Shown piece by piece: positions 9,401-19,259 of a stretch of 64,000 nt of DNA (its first letter is position 1; each line of letters begins with the position of its first letter). The notes beneath the pieces are model-generated. The model did no database searches. It had not been told where the DNA came from and saw nothing but the letters and a program-made list of their open reading frames with translations. Source of the DNA: Flavobacteriaceae bacterium (GTDB taxonomy: Bacteria; Bacteroidota; Bacteroidia; Flavobacteriales; Flavobacteriaceae); the NCBI GenBank assembly GCA_947483075.1, contig CANKLE010000004.1, positions 1 to 64,000 of the forward strand. The letters run 5' to 3'. The position numbers and the translations under genes were made by a program.

Positions 9401-12400
9401 AGTAAAAGATGCTATCGCAGTACCAGAAGCTCCAGCTCCAACACTTTCCGAAAAAATATTTGTAGTTATGCAAGCTGAATTCACCGTTCCACTCACTGCC
9501 ACATTTACTGTACTAGCCGAAGTGCTGGTCAATGCCACATTACCAGAAGGTGCACCTGTAGCGGATGAAGTCATTCTTACATAAACAACTTTTGAAACTG
9601 CACCACTCGCTTGGGTTAAAGTTTGAGTAGCAGCATAAACACCTACACCACCTGCAGTTTGAGAAACCTCAAAACCGGTTGGAGCTGTCACTGTAATATC
9701 CGCAAGTAAATTGCTTCCCGAAACGGTAAATGCTTGATAAGTTGAGGCTGTGCCTGAGGTAGATGTAAATGCAGCAAGTGCAGCTGGAGTTGCAGTTATA
9801 ACAGGATTAGGATTTACTGTGAGTGCTTGCGTAACACTTGTTGCAGGATTGTAATTCCCGTTACCAGCTTGTGAGGCGGTAATCGTTGCTATTCCCACTC
9901 CCACAATGGTTACCGTGCTGCCGCTAACTGTGGCTACAGCTTCATTAGAACTTGAATAGGTAACAGTCAATCCAGAGGTAGCTGTAGTAGCAACACTGTA
10001 AGGGACATCGCTTAGAATTTTTGTGATTGGTGTTGTTAAAGCTGTAATCGTTTGATTGGCAATGGTAATAGTTCCTGTTAACCCTGTTGGCTGTGTCAAG
10101 CTATAATTTCCTGCATCTGCTCCACCTAAAGAAGATGTTGATGTAACATTTATCCCTGCTCCAACATTGGCAGAAGCAAAGGTACCTGTTCCATTGAGAG
10201 TGACAACATCACCTGAAATAATACCGTTAAGCGTACCTGTAATGGTAGCAGCAGTTGTACCATCATAGGTTTTAGTGGTTACAGAAGCAGTTGTAAGTGT
10301 TAAAGTAGCAGCTGTAATATTTGCCGTTAATCCGGTTGGTTGCAAAATAGAATAATTACCGCTTGGGGCTGTATAATCTATAACGGTAACAGATTTTCCG
10401 TTGGCCACATTTTTATCTGAAAATGTAGCACTTGGAGTTCCGGTTACTGAAAAAGTTTCACCGTTCACTAAACCTGAATATGAGGCAAGACCTGATATAG
10501 TAGCAGTAGTAGTTCGATCGTAAATTTTATTTGAAATAGAAACCCCTGTAATCGTTAATGCTTTTGGAGAAACTAAATTTCCAGATGCAGCAGTGGTAAT
10601 ATTTACTGAAGTGGCGCCAGTGCTAGATAAAACAATGTTTTGGCCATTATAGCTTCCGCTTACTGTAGCTGTGGCTGAAAGTCTAACACGAAGAGTTGCA
10701 CTGGCAGTACCGCCAGATTGGGTAATTGTTCTGGTTGAACCCCAAGTTGAACCCCCATCAATTGAATACTCAAAACCAGTAACCGCTCCAACAGAAATAT
10801 CTGTTGTTAAAGCAGATCCTGAAATTGAAAAGGTTTGAGACGCTGATGCTGTTCCGTAGGTTGTTGTAAAAGCAGTTGCGGTAGTACCGCCAATTATTGT
10901 TGGAGCAAGGAAAGCATCATCTTTACCCATAGCTACCGAAAATGATGTAGCTGTTGAAGAAGCTAGCGTATTGGCAGATGTAAATGTTTGTGAAGATTGA
11001 GTTGCGGCTGCCTGCACCCATGATGTGCCATTATACAAACCGTAATAAGGTTGAGTACCTCCATTAAAATTTGTAGCATTGTTTTCTTCTCCGGCATTAT
11101 AAGAAATGGAACTTACCGTAATGTTCACATTGGTACTGCTGGTTCTGGTAGCCGACCATCTGCGATTGATTGTGCGTGTAACATCATTAGGGCTTAAACC
11201 TGAAATACTTCCATCTATCATGCGAAGTGAATAAACATCACTAGCTCCTGATTGACTAATTGTTATCGGGTTGTAAGCGCTATTTCCAATTGGGAAAGGA
11301 ACCGCAGTACTTGTAGCTAATGTGCGAACAAGCATACCTGTATTGTTAGTAATAACGTAGTTAGCACTAGATGCACCTGTAATTGATGCTCCACTTGCTA
11401 ACGTCAAATTAAATGTACTTAGAATAATATCTCCAGAGGTAAAAGTTAAATTTGTTCGAACTGTTACCGCTGCACCCAATGTAACCTGACTGTTATTTTG
11501 AAGAAACAAATAATCAAAACAATTGGTGGTACCACTTGCGTTTAAAGCACTACCCGAAATCGTTTGTGCGGTTCCGTTTAAGAACACGGCACGTGAGTTA
11601 TGGGTAAAAGTCCCGTTGTTGGTAAAATTACCTGCCACATAAATGTCTCCACCCGAAGTAGATGATAACGTAAGACTTCCAGCATTGGTAACTGCACCTG
11701 CCACTGTTACTGCCGCGCTGGTACTGCCCATATTAAATGAACCAGTTCCATTTGTCGTTAACCCTCCACCTATTGTTACTGCTGCATTCAATCCATTGAC
11801 GTTAAACGTTGCGCCGGTGTTAACGGTTAAAGTTCCGTTCATGGCACGAGCAGTACTGGAACCATTAACTATATCAAATGTTCCTGAATTGATGGTTACA
11901 TTGTTTGGGTAACCAGCTGTTGTTCCAATAGTACCCACACCAGTAGCACTCCATTCTAAGAAACGACTGTAAGTTAGTCCATATTGCAATGTTGAGTTAC
12001 TGGTATAGATAGGTGCGTTGGTTGATATATTACCCCCATTCAAGGCAAATATTCCATCAATTGTTGGAGTCGTTGTTAATGATAATACCCCAGAAGTTAA
12101 GGTTAAATTATTAAATATAATGGCACTTGAACCATTTACTGTTCCGGCATTGGCAAACACTACAGAACCTGTTCCTCTTGTAAAAGTCCCATTATTGGTT
12201 AATGTTCCGCCAGCGCTAATGTTTAAAGTTGCGGCTGCACTCCAACTTAAGGTTCCTCCGTTTACAAAGCTACCGGCTATGATAGAGCCGCCCGCACCAC
12301 TAAATGTAAATACACCCGTACCAACAGTTGTAATCGCATTCGTTACCGTACCAATGGCAACTGTTGCACTTGCGGTAGCTGTTACGCCTGTATTAACAGT

Positions 12401-15400
12401 TATTGATGATATTGGCGAGTTTGTAAATGCTGCTGCAATGCTTAGATTGTGCGCTATGGTAACAGCAGTATTAGCTGTTGGTATTGCATCGCCTAACCAA
12501 GATGCTCCGTTATTCCAGTTGGTTGCTCCTGTCTTGGTTATAAATCCTAAATAAGTGAAACCTGCCAAAGAAGTTAAACCAGAAGGTGTAGTAACCGAAA
12601 CGCTACCACTTGTACCTCCTGTTCCTACAACAGCAGTAATTTGATTAGCATTATCTATGGTAAAGGAAGCTGCGGCTGTTCCACCAAAAGAAACAGATGT
12701 GGCTCCTAAGAAATTAGTTCCTGTAATTACAATACTTGAACCGCTATATCCTGAGGTAGCAGAAAAAGATGTAATGCTTGGTGGTGTGGATGTTAATCCC
12801 TGGTCTTTACCTATGGCAATATAGGAACCTGCCGGAATGGTAGCAGGAAATTGGGCTGTGCCCGATGATGTAGCAGTTATAGAACCACCTAAGGTTGTTG
12901 CAACCTGTGACCAGGAAGTGCCATTATATAAGCCCATATAAGGAGTCGTACCAGCGTTGTAATTTGAGCCCACTTCTCCTGAATTATACTGTGCAACTAC
13001 AGGCGTTAAATCGCTACCACCAGCAGTTCCTTCGGTGATATACCAGCTTCTTTGAACGGTAACGAGTGCATCATTTGCATTTGTAGGAGCTCCATCCGCT
13101 ACTCGTATTCCATATGTATCCGATGTTCCGGCATTGGTAAAAGTAATTGGGTTATAGGCTGAATTACCCACAGGGAAGGTAACAGCAGAATTTGCTACCG
13201 TTCTTTTTAATTGTCCTGTGCTATTGGTAACGATATAATTTGATGAAGAAGCACTTGCAATAGCAGCTGCACCCATATTCAAATCAAAAGTTGAAAGTGT
13301 AATCTTACCTGAAGTTAAAGTCAAGGTATTTGTTACTGTTACTGAAGCTGCTAAAGTAACATTTGTTGCATTTATTATTAAATAAGGGAAACTGTTGGTT
13401 AAACCACTTCCATTAATGTTTGACCCGCCGAGTGTTTGCGTAGTTCCGTTTAAGAATAGTGCACGGCTGTTATGGGTAAATGTGCCATTGTTGGTGAAGT
13501 TTCCTGCAACATACAAATCTCCACTTGTTGCGTTTAGGGTCGCTCCACCTGATGCGACATTGAAGTTGCCTCCAATTCCTCTATTTGTTGTTGGAAAAGT
13601 TAATGTTGTTCCATTTTGTATAGTAACATTAAATGGAACACCAGAACCTGCTGTTGTGGCATTTCCAGTCCACTCATTACTGATGGCATATGTTCCTGTG
13701 TTATTATAAATTAATGTCGCACTACCGCTGTAGGTTGGTGCAGAATTAAAAAATCCACCACTATTTAACTGATTGGTACCGCTTATTGTAAGTATACTTG
13801 ATGTTTGTGTAACTCCTGCGGCTGTAGCGAATGTTCCAGCAACTGTGCGGTTGGCAGAACTTAAGGTTAAACCTCCTTGTAATACTGAAACATTAAATGG
13901 ACCGTTTGAGGTTGGCCAGAATACGTCAGTATTGCTAACCGAATAAGAGCTTGATGCATTGAAGTTTAATGTACCAGATGCACCGTAAACAAAGTTGGAA
14001 CCTGTTGCCCAACCGCCGGTGTTAATTTGAAATGCACCATTCATAGTCATCGTACCACTGTTGGTATAGGTTGCAGCAGTTGATAATGTACCATTATTGG
14101 TTATGGTTCCGCTATTGGTAGAGGCCGTATTTACATTTACTGTGGTAGCAGCTGTTATAGTTAAAGTTTTGCTGGCATCCACCGTAAGTTTACCTACATC
14201 GGTTGTGCTTGCTGTACCGGTAACATCATGTGCAATGGTAACATTAGTAGTGGTTGCACTTGTTGGCACTGCATTTCCTAACCAGGTTGCAGCTGTGCTC
14301 CAGCCACCGGATTGGGTAGTAATATAACCTAAATTGGTGTAAGATTCAGTACTTGTAGCATTTCCGCCGGGGTTTTCAACATAAATTGTTCCGCCCAAAT
14401 TAATGGCTGCAAAAGTTAGTGTAGTTGCACTTTGCGATACAATGGTAACCGAAGTTCCTCCACTACCACCTACTTTAACCACAGTTACAGAACCTAAACC
14501 GGTACCGTTAATGGTAATGGTATTTCCCACATATCCTGATGTGGTTGTACCCGGAGCAGAAGCAACTACCCCGCCACTGGCTGTGATGGTTGGTGCAGCT
14601 ACATTGAATGCCCCTGTAGTACCAACTGCAAAATAATAAGTAGAGCCACTAGTAGGTAACGATGTTGTAAAGCCAGAAGCTGATACCGTAAATGGGTTAA
14701 CTCCACTTGCTGCAGCACCACTGGATTGTTGAACCCAAGGGGAAGCATTCGGATATAAACCAATGAACTGCGGATTGGCAGTAGTACTATAACTTGCTCC
14801 TGCCCCATCGGCGGTGTTGAATTGTGCTGTTACAGCCAAGTTGCCAGCACCAGCTGTTCCTTCAGTTACTGCCCAATATCGGTTGACTGCTTTTGTAGCG
14901 TCTAATGCATTGGGCACAGTGCCATCTTTGGCTATTATGCCATACGTATCGCTGGTACCAGTATTGGTGATTGTAATAGGGTTGTACGCCGAGTTACCTA
15001 CAGGAAAAGTGAAAGCGGTTGTAAGTGCTGTCCTTTTTAACTGACCAGTACTGCTTGTTTTCACATAAGTGCTGCTAGAACCACCTGAAATGGAACCTGA
15101 AGAAGCTATGGTTAAGTCATTAGCACCTAAATCAAGTGTGCCCGATGTTAATGTAAGCGTACCAATTGTTTTTGAATTAGAAAGTGTTACTCCGCCTGAG
15201 CTATTGTTTATTGTTAAATTGTTCGTAGGTGTGTTAGCGGTAGGCCATGCAGAATAATTCGTAACACCTAAAGAGGCAGGCTCCGAACCATTCACTGTAG
15301 TTTGTGCTACTCCTGCGCTATATGTTTCACTAAGTGAAGTTGGACCAGAACTTGTTAAATAATAAAATCTTCTGCCGATACCTCCTGAAGCCACATTGAT

Positions 15401-18400
15401 TGTGCCTCCTGAATGAGTTAAAGATTGGGCACCGGTTCCTTTAAAATATACACCGGTTGATCCAGTAGTAAGAGTTTGAGTCCGTGCTAATTCACCACCC
15501 GAAACTGTTAAATTACCACCAATATATAATCTACCAACGTTGGCATTCGATGCACCACCTTTATTTAAATCAATCACACCTGTCCCACTGATACTAACAT
15601 TCCCTGTTACACTTACTTCATGAGTATATGGCGTGTTTATATTATTGGATACTTCAAATGACCCTGCAGATATGCTTAAATTTCCTCCAATTGTAAAAGT
15701 AGTGCTACCGTTAACTAAATTTGGAATAAATCTACCCCCACTCTGAGTAAAGCTACCAGCAATTGACATTGTAGTAGTAGTGGTGACATAGCCGGTACCA
15801 GTACTAATAATACTTAATTCATTAGCAACCCCTATACCATCTATTGACCAACTACTTGTTTGATTCGTTGTATTAATTTGAACTTTGCCAAAAGTCTGGT
15901 TTAAATTTGTTGGAGCAGAACTCATAGCAGCATTATTTGAAATCTTTAAAATAGATGAGCTATTCCAAGTTGCACTAGGGATTGATCCTCCAGATGCTGT
16001 TATTGCATGGTCATACACACCAGTACTTCCAACTGATATAGTAGCCGAGGCATTTGGAGCTATCGTATATGAATTGACAGTCCTCTGCCATGTTCCATTA
16101 ATAGTTAAGTCCGTACCTGCACCATTGGCTAATGTTACATCCGCTATGCCACCAGAATGAATAACTGTTCCGCCATTATCAATAGTTACTTCATCTATAG
16201 TTACTGCAGCGGTAATAGATACTGTATGACCATTTCTTATCGTTATTGCACCATCAGCACTTGTAGGTGTAGCAGTCGCTGCAACCCATGAGGTACCTCC
16301 ATTTAAACTCATTTCCCAGGTCGCGTTTGCATTCCAGTTTCCATTGCCAGCAGATCTGAACTGTCTAGGTAAATTCGTAAAATAATAGTCATTCCCCACG
16401 ACAAAAGGAGTATTGCTTATGGTGGATGTCATACTACTTGAAGTTGCAGTGTAAGGACCTGTTCCTGCAACGGTGGCTGAGGAAGTAGTGTATGAGCTAG
16501 TTATAAACCTTCCAGTTTGTACGGTACCTGTTCTTTGGAAATTTACTCCTTCTTGAGTTGTAGATGGCCACTGAAATTTAGTAGTGATATTATTGGATCC
16601 GGCTGTTCCTTCATTTAAGGTCCATTGTAGTGCTACGCCTGAAGTTGCATCTCCCGCAGGAGCATTGGTAATAGCTGATGCAACTCTTGCACTTAAGTTT
16701 TCGGCTGTTGAAGCTTGCGTAAGATAAGCGGGGGCATAAACCGTGGCTGTTCCTATTGGATAAGTAACTTCTGAATTTGCCACATTTCTGATTAAGTAAC
16801 CGGTATTGTCAGTAACAATATAGTTTGTAGAAGTTGCATTGGTTATACTCGCAGAAGAACCCAGCGTTAGGTTATTGGCTCCCAGAGTTAGTTTACCACT
16901 GGTTAAATCTAAATTAGTATTTACCGTAACAGCTGAGGATGCCTGGAGTGTAACACCTGCGGAATTGTTTAATTTAAGATAATCAAATGTTGTCGCTCCG
17001 GTTAATGTCTGTGCACTGCTGCCACCAAACGTAACTTGTCGGGTATTAGGAGTAAATGTTGAACCTGCATTTTTTGTCCAATTTCCATTTACATTCAAAT
17101 CACCTCCTACACTGCCTGAAAGCGCAAGCGTACCTGATGTTCCACCTCCAATTGTTACATTACCGTTTACAGTTAATGCGGCAGTCATTGCAGTGGATGC
17201 CATGGTTAAAGTACATCCGTCATTAATCAATAAATTTCCTCCTATTTGTCGTGCTGTTGATGCACCACCATTTCCTAAATCAACCGTAGTACTGTTCGAT
17301 ATCGTTACACTATTAGGATATCCTGCACCACTGGTAGCACTCCACTCAACGCCTCTTCCGAAAGTTCCTGTTGTATTATATACAAGTGTTGATGATGCGC
17401 CGTATGTTGGCGGATTCGTATTTACATAACCATTGGAGTTCAGTTGTAAATTACCGTTGATGTTGGTTGCGCTACTGGTAAAATCAACCCCACCTGAGAG
17501 TGTAACTGATGAATTAGTTCCAAAAGTTCTTGCCGTATTTGTTCCACTGACTAAACCTGCACCTAAAAAGTTTACAGTACCTGCGGTACTTGTTCCGTCT
17601 ATTGATGTCGTAGAAGTATTATTCATTACAACTTTTCCGGCAGTACCGCCAATACCTCTGCCACCAACGTTAAGAGTATTGGTACCCAATGCTACAGTTG
17701 AAGTGTTAGTCAAGGTTAAGGAACCTGAAAAAGAAGAGGTCCCTGTTAGCGTTCCTACTGCGGTGCTGCTGATACTGATATCACCATAATCGCCGCTGAT
17801 ATTTCCGTTTGCTGATAAAGTTAAATCACTGATAGCAGTTCCTCCACCATTGGCTGCACTGGTATTCTGACTTCTGAAAGTAGTAGGATTGACACCTGAT
17901 TTATAAACCGGGAAACTTCCAAAGTATCCAGCAAAGGTAGGCGTGCTTGAAGCAGCAACTGCTGTACCCGGAGCATTAGCGAATATACCATTTGCATAAC
18001 CCATCCACATGGTTACATACAGGGAGGCAGGATTCCCTAAATCTTTTAATGCAATTCGTACTTCACGCGCGGTGCTACTGGTGCTTACAGTGGGCGTTAC
18101 CCCTGCAGTTGCCCAACTACCATTAAATTTATTTAATGGATCTGTATAACTCTGTTCGGTTATAGTTGAATAATCTGCATTAAATGGCAAAGTTGGTGTT
18201 ACACCATTATGATTCTTACCGGTTGTAGAACCGTTTCCACTTGCTGGCGTACTTCGAGGATCTGCATCAATATAAGCTGCAAAATTATCTCCGCTGCCAA
18301 AAGTACCTGAAGTACGGAAAGCAGCTAAATATAAATAAGTAGCATCATAAGTCATGTAATAATCTACATTATTTGCGCCAGCTGCAGTAAATTTTTCGCC

Positions 18401-19084
18401 CGCATAGAAATCACTTGGAGAGCCAGTGAAGGTTACTGAGTGATTACCTCCAGGAGCAAAAGTTGGAGTAAAACTCAAATCATCCCAACCCAAGTTATCA
18501 GAACTTGATCCCCCTGCATGAATAAAACGAACGAATATGTATTGACCATTTGCAATAGACAAACCTGTTACCGTTTGTGTCATAGCGGCCCCAGTTGAAA
18601 CATTAGTAGTAGCATCACTAAAGGTTAAGCTGTTAAGTGCATTTGTTAAAGCTCCTGTTGCAGGATTAGTAATCGTTCCGCTATTAGAATAAGACACTGT
18701 TACTGTAGGAGAAGAAGAAGCTGACTTCCACATTCTCGCTGTAAAAGCTAAGGTAAATCCGGTCAAGGTAGAACCAGAATTATTTTGCAACAACCAAGTA
18801 GCATTACCATTAGACGCAGAACCACTTCCTAAAAATGAAATATTACCATTGCCATACCAGCCACCAGCAGTGCCTGTGGTTTGAGTAGTTCCGCCGAAAT
18901 TGGAACCGCCAGTGTATGACATTGTCCAATTCGTTGGTGCTGAGGCTCCAGCCGAAGCAGTCAAAGCATCTGTTACTGCAGATGAACTCGTAATGCTTGC
19001 CTGCCCCCACCCGCTCTGCGCTAACAACCCAAAAAGTAAAAAAAGAAGTCCCGTGCGGGCGTGGTGTGAAATAAAATTTTTCAT
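6407..19084 (-). CDS. Giant modular T9SS-secreted surface protein
   Basis: An uninterrupted 4225-residue protein. It has a signal peptide (1-28, ending SGWGQ), then a beta-sandwich-like region (about 213-395, with YYMTYDATYLYLAAF, resembling CBM9 or DOMON folds). Four copies of a module with the shape TLTSGKLTLGANNLTL ... TGQLKR ... FPVGNSAYNPI ... NGTSW follow near 720-935, 1300-1485, 1915-2095 and 2540-2725. Between them lie IPT/TIG domains (near 1495 and 2100) and beta-helix-like Thr/Ser/Gly-rich repeats. Further on are YDG/MBG domains (from about 2841 and 3480), a bacterial Ig-like domain (about 3013-3090) and a T9SS type A sorting domain (about 4140-4225, with LSIYPNPATGG and ending GKLIIKN). 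It is probably a surface adhesin or sheath component; no catalytic motif was seen. The composition is poor in Lys, Arg and Cys and rich in Thr, Ser, Gly and Asn. Two palindromes upstream may be operators. Confidence 0.9.
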   Translation of the reverse strand: MKNFISHHARTGLLFLLFGLLAQSGWGQASITSSSAVTDALTASAGASAPTNWTMSYTGGSNFGGTTQTTGTAGGWYGNGNISFLGSGSASNGNATWLLQNNSGSTLTGFTLAFTARMWKSASSSPTVTVSYSNSGTITNPATGALTNALNSLTFSDATTNVSTGAAMTQTVTGLSIANGQYIFVRFIHAGGSSSDNLGWDDLSFTPTFAPGGNHSVTFTGSPSDFYAGEKFTAAGANNVDYYMTYDATYLYLAAFRTSGTFGSGDNFAAYIDADPRSTPASGNGSTTGKNHNGVTPTLPFNADYSTITEQSYTDPLNKFNGSWATAGVTPTVSTSSTAREVRIALKDLGNPASLYVTMWMGYANGIFANAPGTAVAASSTPTFAGYFGSFPVYKSGVNPTTFRSQNTSAANGGGTAISDLTLSANGNISGDYGDISISSTAVGTLTGTSSFSGSLTLTNTSTVALGTNTLNVGGRGIGGTAGKVVMNNTSTTSIDGTSTAGTVNFLGAGLVSGTNTARTFGTNSSVTLSGGVDFTSSATNINGNLQLNSNGYVNTNPPTYGASSTLVYNTTGTFGRGVEWSATSGAGYPNSVTISNSTTVDLGNGGASTARQIGGNLLINDGCTLTMASTAMTAALTVNGNVTIGGGTSGTLALSGSVGGDLNVNGNWTKNAGSTFTPNTRQVTFGGSSAQTLTGATTFDYLKLNNSAGVTLQASSAVTVNTNLDLTSGKLTLGANNLTLGSSASITNATSTNYIVTDNTGYLIRNVANSEVTYPIGTATVYAPAYLTQASTAENLSARVASAITNAPAGDATSGVALQWTLNEGTAGSNNITTKFQWPSTTQEGVNFQRTGTVQTGRFITSSYTTSSATVAGTGPYTATSSSMTSTISNTPFVVGNDYYFTNLPRQFRSAGNGNWNANATWEMSLNGGTSWVAATATPTSADGAITIRNGHTVSITAAVTIDEVTIDNGGTVIHSGGIADVTLANGAGTDLTINGTWQRTVNSYTIAPNASATISVGSTGVYDHAITASGGSIPSATWNSSSILKISNNAAMSSAPTNLNQTFGKVQINTTNQTSSWSIDGIGVANELSIISTGTGYVTTTTTMSIAGSFTQSGGRFIPNLVNGSTTFTIGGNLSISAGSFEVSNNINTPYTHEVSVTGNVSISGTGVIDLNKGGASNANVGRLYIGGNLTVSGGELARTQTLTTGSTGVYFKGTGAQSLTHSGGTINVASGGIGRRFYYLTSSGPTSLSETYSAGVAQTTVNGSEPASLGVTNYSAWPTANTPTNNLTINNSSGGVTLSNSKTIGTLTLTSGTLDLGANDLTIASSGSISGGSSSTYVKTSSTGQLKRTALTTAFTFPVGNSAYNPITITNTGTSDTYGIIAKDGTVPNALDATKAVNRYWAVTEGTAGAGNLAVTAQFNTADGAGASYSTTANPQFIGLYPNASPWVQQSSGAAASGVNPFTVSASGFTTSLPTSGSTYYFAVGTTGAFNVAAPTITASGGVVASAPGTTTSGYVGNTITINGTGLGSVTVVKVGGSGGTSVTIVSQSATTLTFAAINLGGTIYVENPGGNATSTESYTNLGYITTQSGGWSTAATWLGNAVPTSATTTNVTIAHDVTGTASTTDVGKLTVDASKTLTITAATTVNVNTASTNSGTITNNGTLSTAATYTNSGTMTMNGAFQINTGGWATGSNFVYGASGTLNFNASSSYSVSNTDVFWPTSNGPFNVSVLQGGLTLSSANRTVAGTFATAAGVTQTSSILTISGTNQLNSGGFFNSAPTYSGSATLIYNNTGTYAISNEWTGNATTAGSGVPFNVTIQNGTTLTFPTTNRGIGGNFNVASGGATLNATSGDLYVAGNFTNNGTFTHNSRALFLNGTTQTLGGSNINGSGLTNSFPYLIINATNVTLAASVTVTNTLTLTSGKITLSTFDLNMGAAAIASASSSNYIVTNSTGQLKRTVANSAVTFPVGNSAYNPITFTNAGTSDTYGIRVADGAPTNANDALVTVQRSWYITEGTAGGSDLTPVVAQYNSGEVGSNYNAGTTPYMGLYNGTSWSQVATTLGGSITATSSGTAQFPATIPAGSYIAIGKDQGLTSTPPSITSFSATSGYSGSSIVITGTNFLGATSVSFGGTAAASFTIDNANQITAVVGTGGTSGSVSVTTPSGLTSLAGFTYLGFITKTGATNWNNGASWLGDAIPTANTAVTIAHNLSIAAAFTNSPISSITVNTGVTATASATVAIGTVTNAITTVGTGVFTFSGAGGSIIAGSFVNGGTLSWSAAATLNISAGGTLTNNGTFTRGTGSVVFANAGTVNGSSAIIFNNLTLTSGVLSLTTTPTIDGIFALNGGNISTNAPIYTSNSTLQYGLTYSRFLEWSATGVGTIGTTAGYPNNVTINSGTFDIVNGSSTARAMNGTLTVNTGATFNVNGLNAAVTIGGGLTTNGTGSFNMGSTSAAVTVAGAVTNAGSLTLSSTSGGDIYVAGNFTNNGTFTHNSRAVFLNGTAQTISGSALNASGTTNCFDYLFLQNNSQVTLGAAVTVRTNLTFTSGDIILSTFNLTLASGASITGASSANYVITNNTGMLVRTLATSTAVPFPIGNSAYNPITISQSGASDVYSLRMIDGSISGLSPNDVTRTINRRWSATRTSSTNVNITVSSISYNAGEENNATNFNGGTQPYYGLYNGTSWVQAAATQSSQTFTSANTLASSTATSFSVAMGKDDAFLAPTIIGGTTATAFTTTYGTASASQTFSISGSALTTDISVGAVTGFEYSIDGGSTWGSTRTITQSGGTASATLRVRLSATATVSGSYNGQNIVLSSTGATSVNITTAASGNLVSPKALTITGVSISNKIYDRTTTATISGLASYSGLVNGETFSVTGTPSATFSDKNVANGKSVTVIDYTAPSGNYSILQPTGLTANITAATLTLTTASVTTKTYDGTTAATITGTLNGIISGDVVTLNGTGTFASANVGAGINVTSTSSLGGADAGNYSLTQPTGLTGTITIANQTITALTTPITKILSDVPYSVATTATSGLTVTYSSSNEAVATVSGSTVTIVGVGIATITASQAGNGNYNPATSVTQALTVNPNPVITATPAALAAFTSTSGTASTYQAFTVSGSNLLADITVTAPTGFEVSQTAGGVGVYAATQTLTQASGAVSKVVYVRMTSSATGAPSGNVALTSTSASTVNVAVSGTVNSACITTNIFSESVGAGASGTAIASFTGWQNNGVLQFTGTGDVRNTTGSSGYSGASGTGNVFLTTTGGLVFQIASINTSTYTNLSLSFGIFKSVIASTGSDLIVEVSSDGTNYNALSYTALPTGSGTATWYLRTATGTIPSTSNLRIRFRNSGTATQYRIDDVVLSGLPTCSASIVSGGGPITSLSTTYGTPSSPTSFELTGSNLSTTISIAALSGFEFNNPSSNSTYTSTLSGISATGPTTINVRLTNSAVVGSYSGNIVCSSGSTSLNVPMAASTVGKATPTLSVTNTPVTYDGLTHSATATASGGGTVSNISTGGAASQTNAGTYTVTADIAASSNYNSASGVTASNSFVINKASSSVTVTGSTSLIYSGSAQGPSFTVTGSSGAVSYNYSGVSPTVYATSPTAPTNVGSYTVTASVAADANYLAASSSATAFGIEYPTNNWIGGDSNWNNTNNWSLSRVPLSTDNITISSGSPVMDVNHTLGSGSTLTLSGTSTLTINPNAILTIAGTADFGEKSVILKSTSSGTAAIGQVTGTLSNATNVTVERYIPAKRAWRALTAPLKGSDTSLYASWQNGGATPVSPFNTGVELWGPSGTGLATGPGYNIRQYTTSGWADVTNTQSTNLFATDSNKAYLVFVTGGYGSNNIGNGQSAATTLKATGQLITGTVNFPVTSARHTLVGNPFASPLSPAAIMAGNTQDNLYTNIWMWDPAISTNGAYVNYTASINSGTFSDVSGSYSSSTTAIQSGQAFFVRAVANTDTLTLTESMKSSSISNTFRNSNSIAASVFRLGFAKQIGTEWMPLDGCIAAFYDAANAAVDVADGTKMVNTYENIAFVRGTTNLSIEHYPLVNATDQLNVKIWNTQQAHYKLKLNTEEFTMVGVEAWLQDLYTGTSQSLNLDGSVQDYEFDVDPTVSASSGNRFRIVFTNTALAVDTPTQGQLSIYPNPATGGKVTVSLPTGTFEGCSYELINVLGQVVRQDEITNSNSSQVLIPLTGLPNSWYALRIMKDKNVMYQGKLIIKN
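11560..13525 (-). repeat. Internal duplication inside the giant gene
   Basis: The segment encoding VAGNFTNNGTFTHNSRA and FLNGT occurs twice, near 13430-13525 and 11560-11655, with clearly similar DNA as well as protein. The flanking modules are also shared, so a block of roughly 1.9 kb looks like an ancient tandem duplication. Such repeats could recombine and change the length of the protein. Confidence 0.7.
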
Positions 19085-19113
19085 CTTGTATATTGGTTTA
19101 ATAATAAAAGTTT

Positions 19114-19127
19114 AAACGAAATCGTTT
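19114..19127 (-). promoter_or_regulatory. Palindrome upstream of the giant gene
   Basis: AAACGA-AA-TCGTTT is a 14-base interrupted palindrome about 30 bases before the start of the giant gene. It shares the AAACG / CGTTT half-site with the palindrome at 19178. A repressor site is possible. Confidence 0.3.
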
Positions 19128-19177
19128 TAGGTTTTAAAAATATAAAAAAAACAAAAAGAAAGAATTGAAATCGATTT

Positions 19178-19193
19178 ACGCAAACGTTTTCGT
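19178..19193 (-). promoter_or_regulatory. LacI-type operator candidate
   Basis: ACGCAAACGTTTTCGT is palindromic except for one base pair and has the central ACGT with AAAC/GTTT arms seen in many LacI-family operators. It sits about 95 bases before the giant gene. No LacI-family regulator is in the window, so the assignment rests on shape alone. Confidence 0.35.
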
Positions 19194-19205
19194 GTTAATA
19201 AATAA

Positions 19206-19232
19206 AGCCAATTGTTTATTAATCAATTGGCT
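19206..19232 (-). terminator. Probable terminator of the GATase-like gene
   Basis: AGCCAATTG (19206-19214) pairs with CAATTGGCT (19224-19232). On the minus strand it is followed by a T-rich stretch (TTTATTTATT). It lies 28 bases after the stop of the gene at 19260. Confidence 0.65.
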
Positions 19233-19259
19233 AGTTATAGGAGAAAGGTGAAATTTTGT

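Noticed and set aside
12018-12554. A 178-residue plus-strand reading frame opposite the giant gene, plus several smaller ones from 11643 to 17789
   Set aside because: They are antisense to Thr/Ser/Gly/Val-rich repeats, whose codons (ACT, GGT, GTA) give long open frames on the other strand. Their Val/Pro/Ala-rich products have no family traits.
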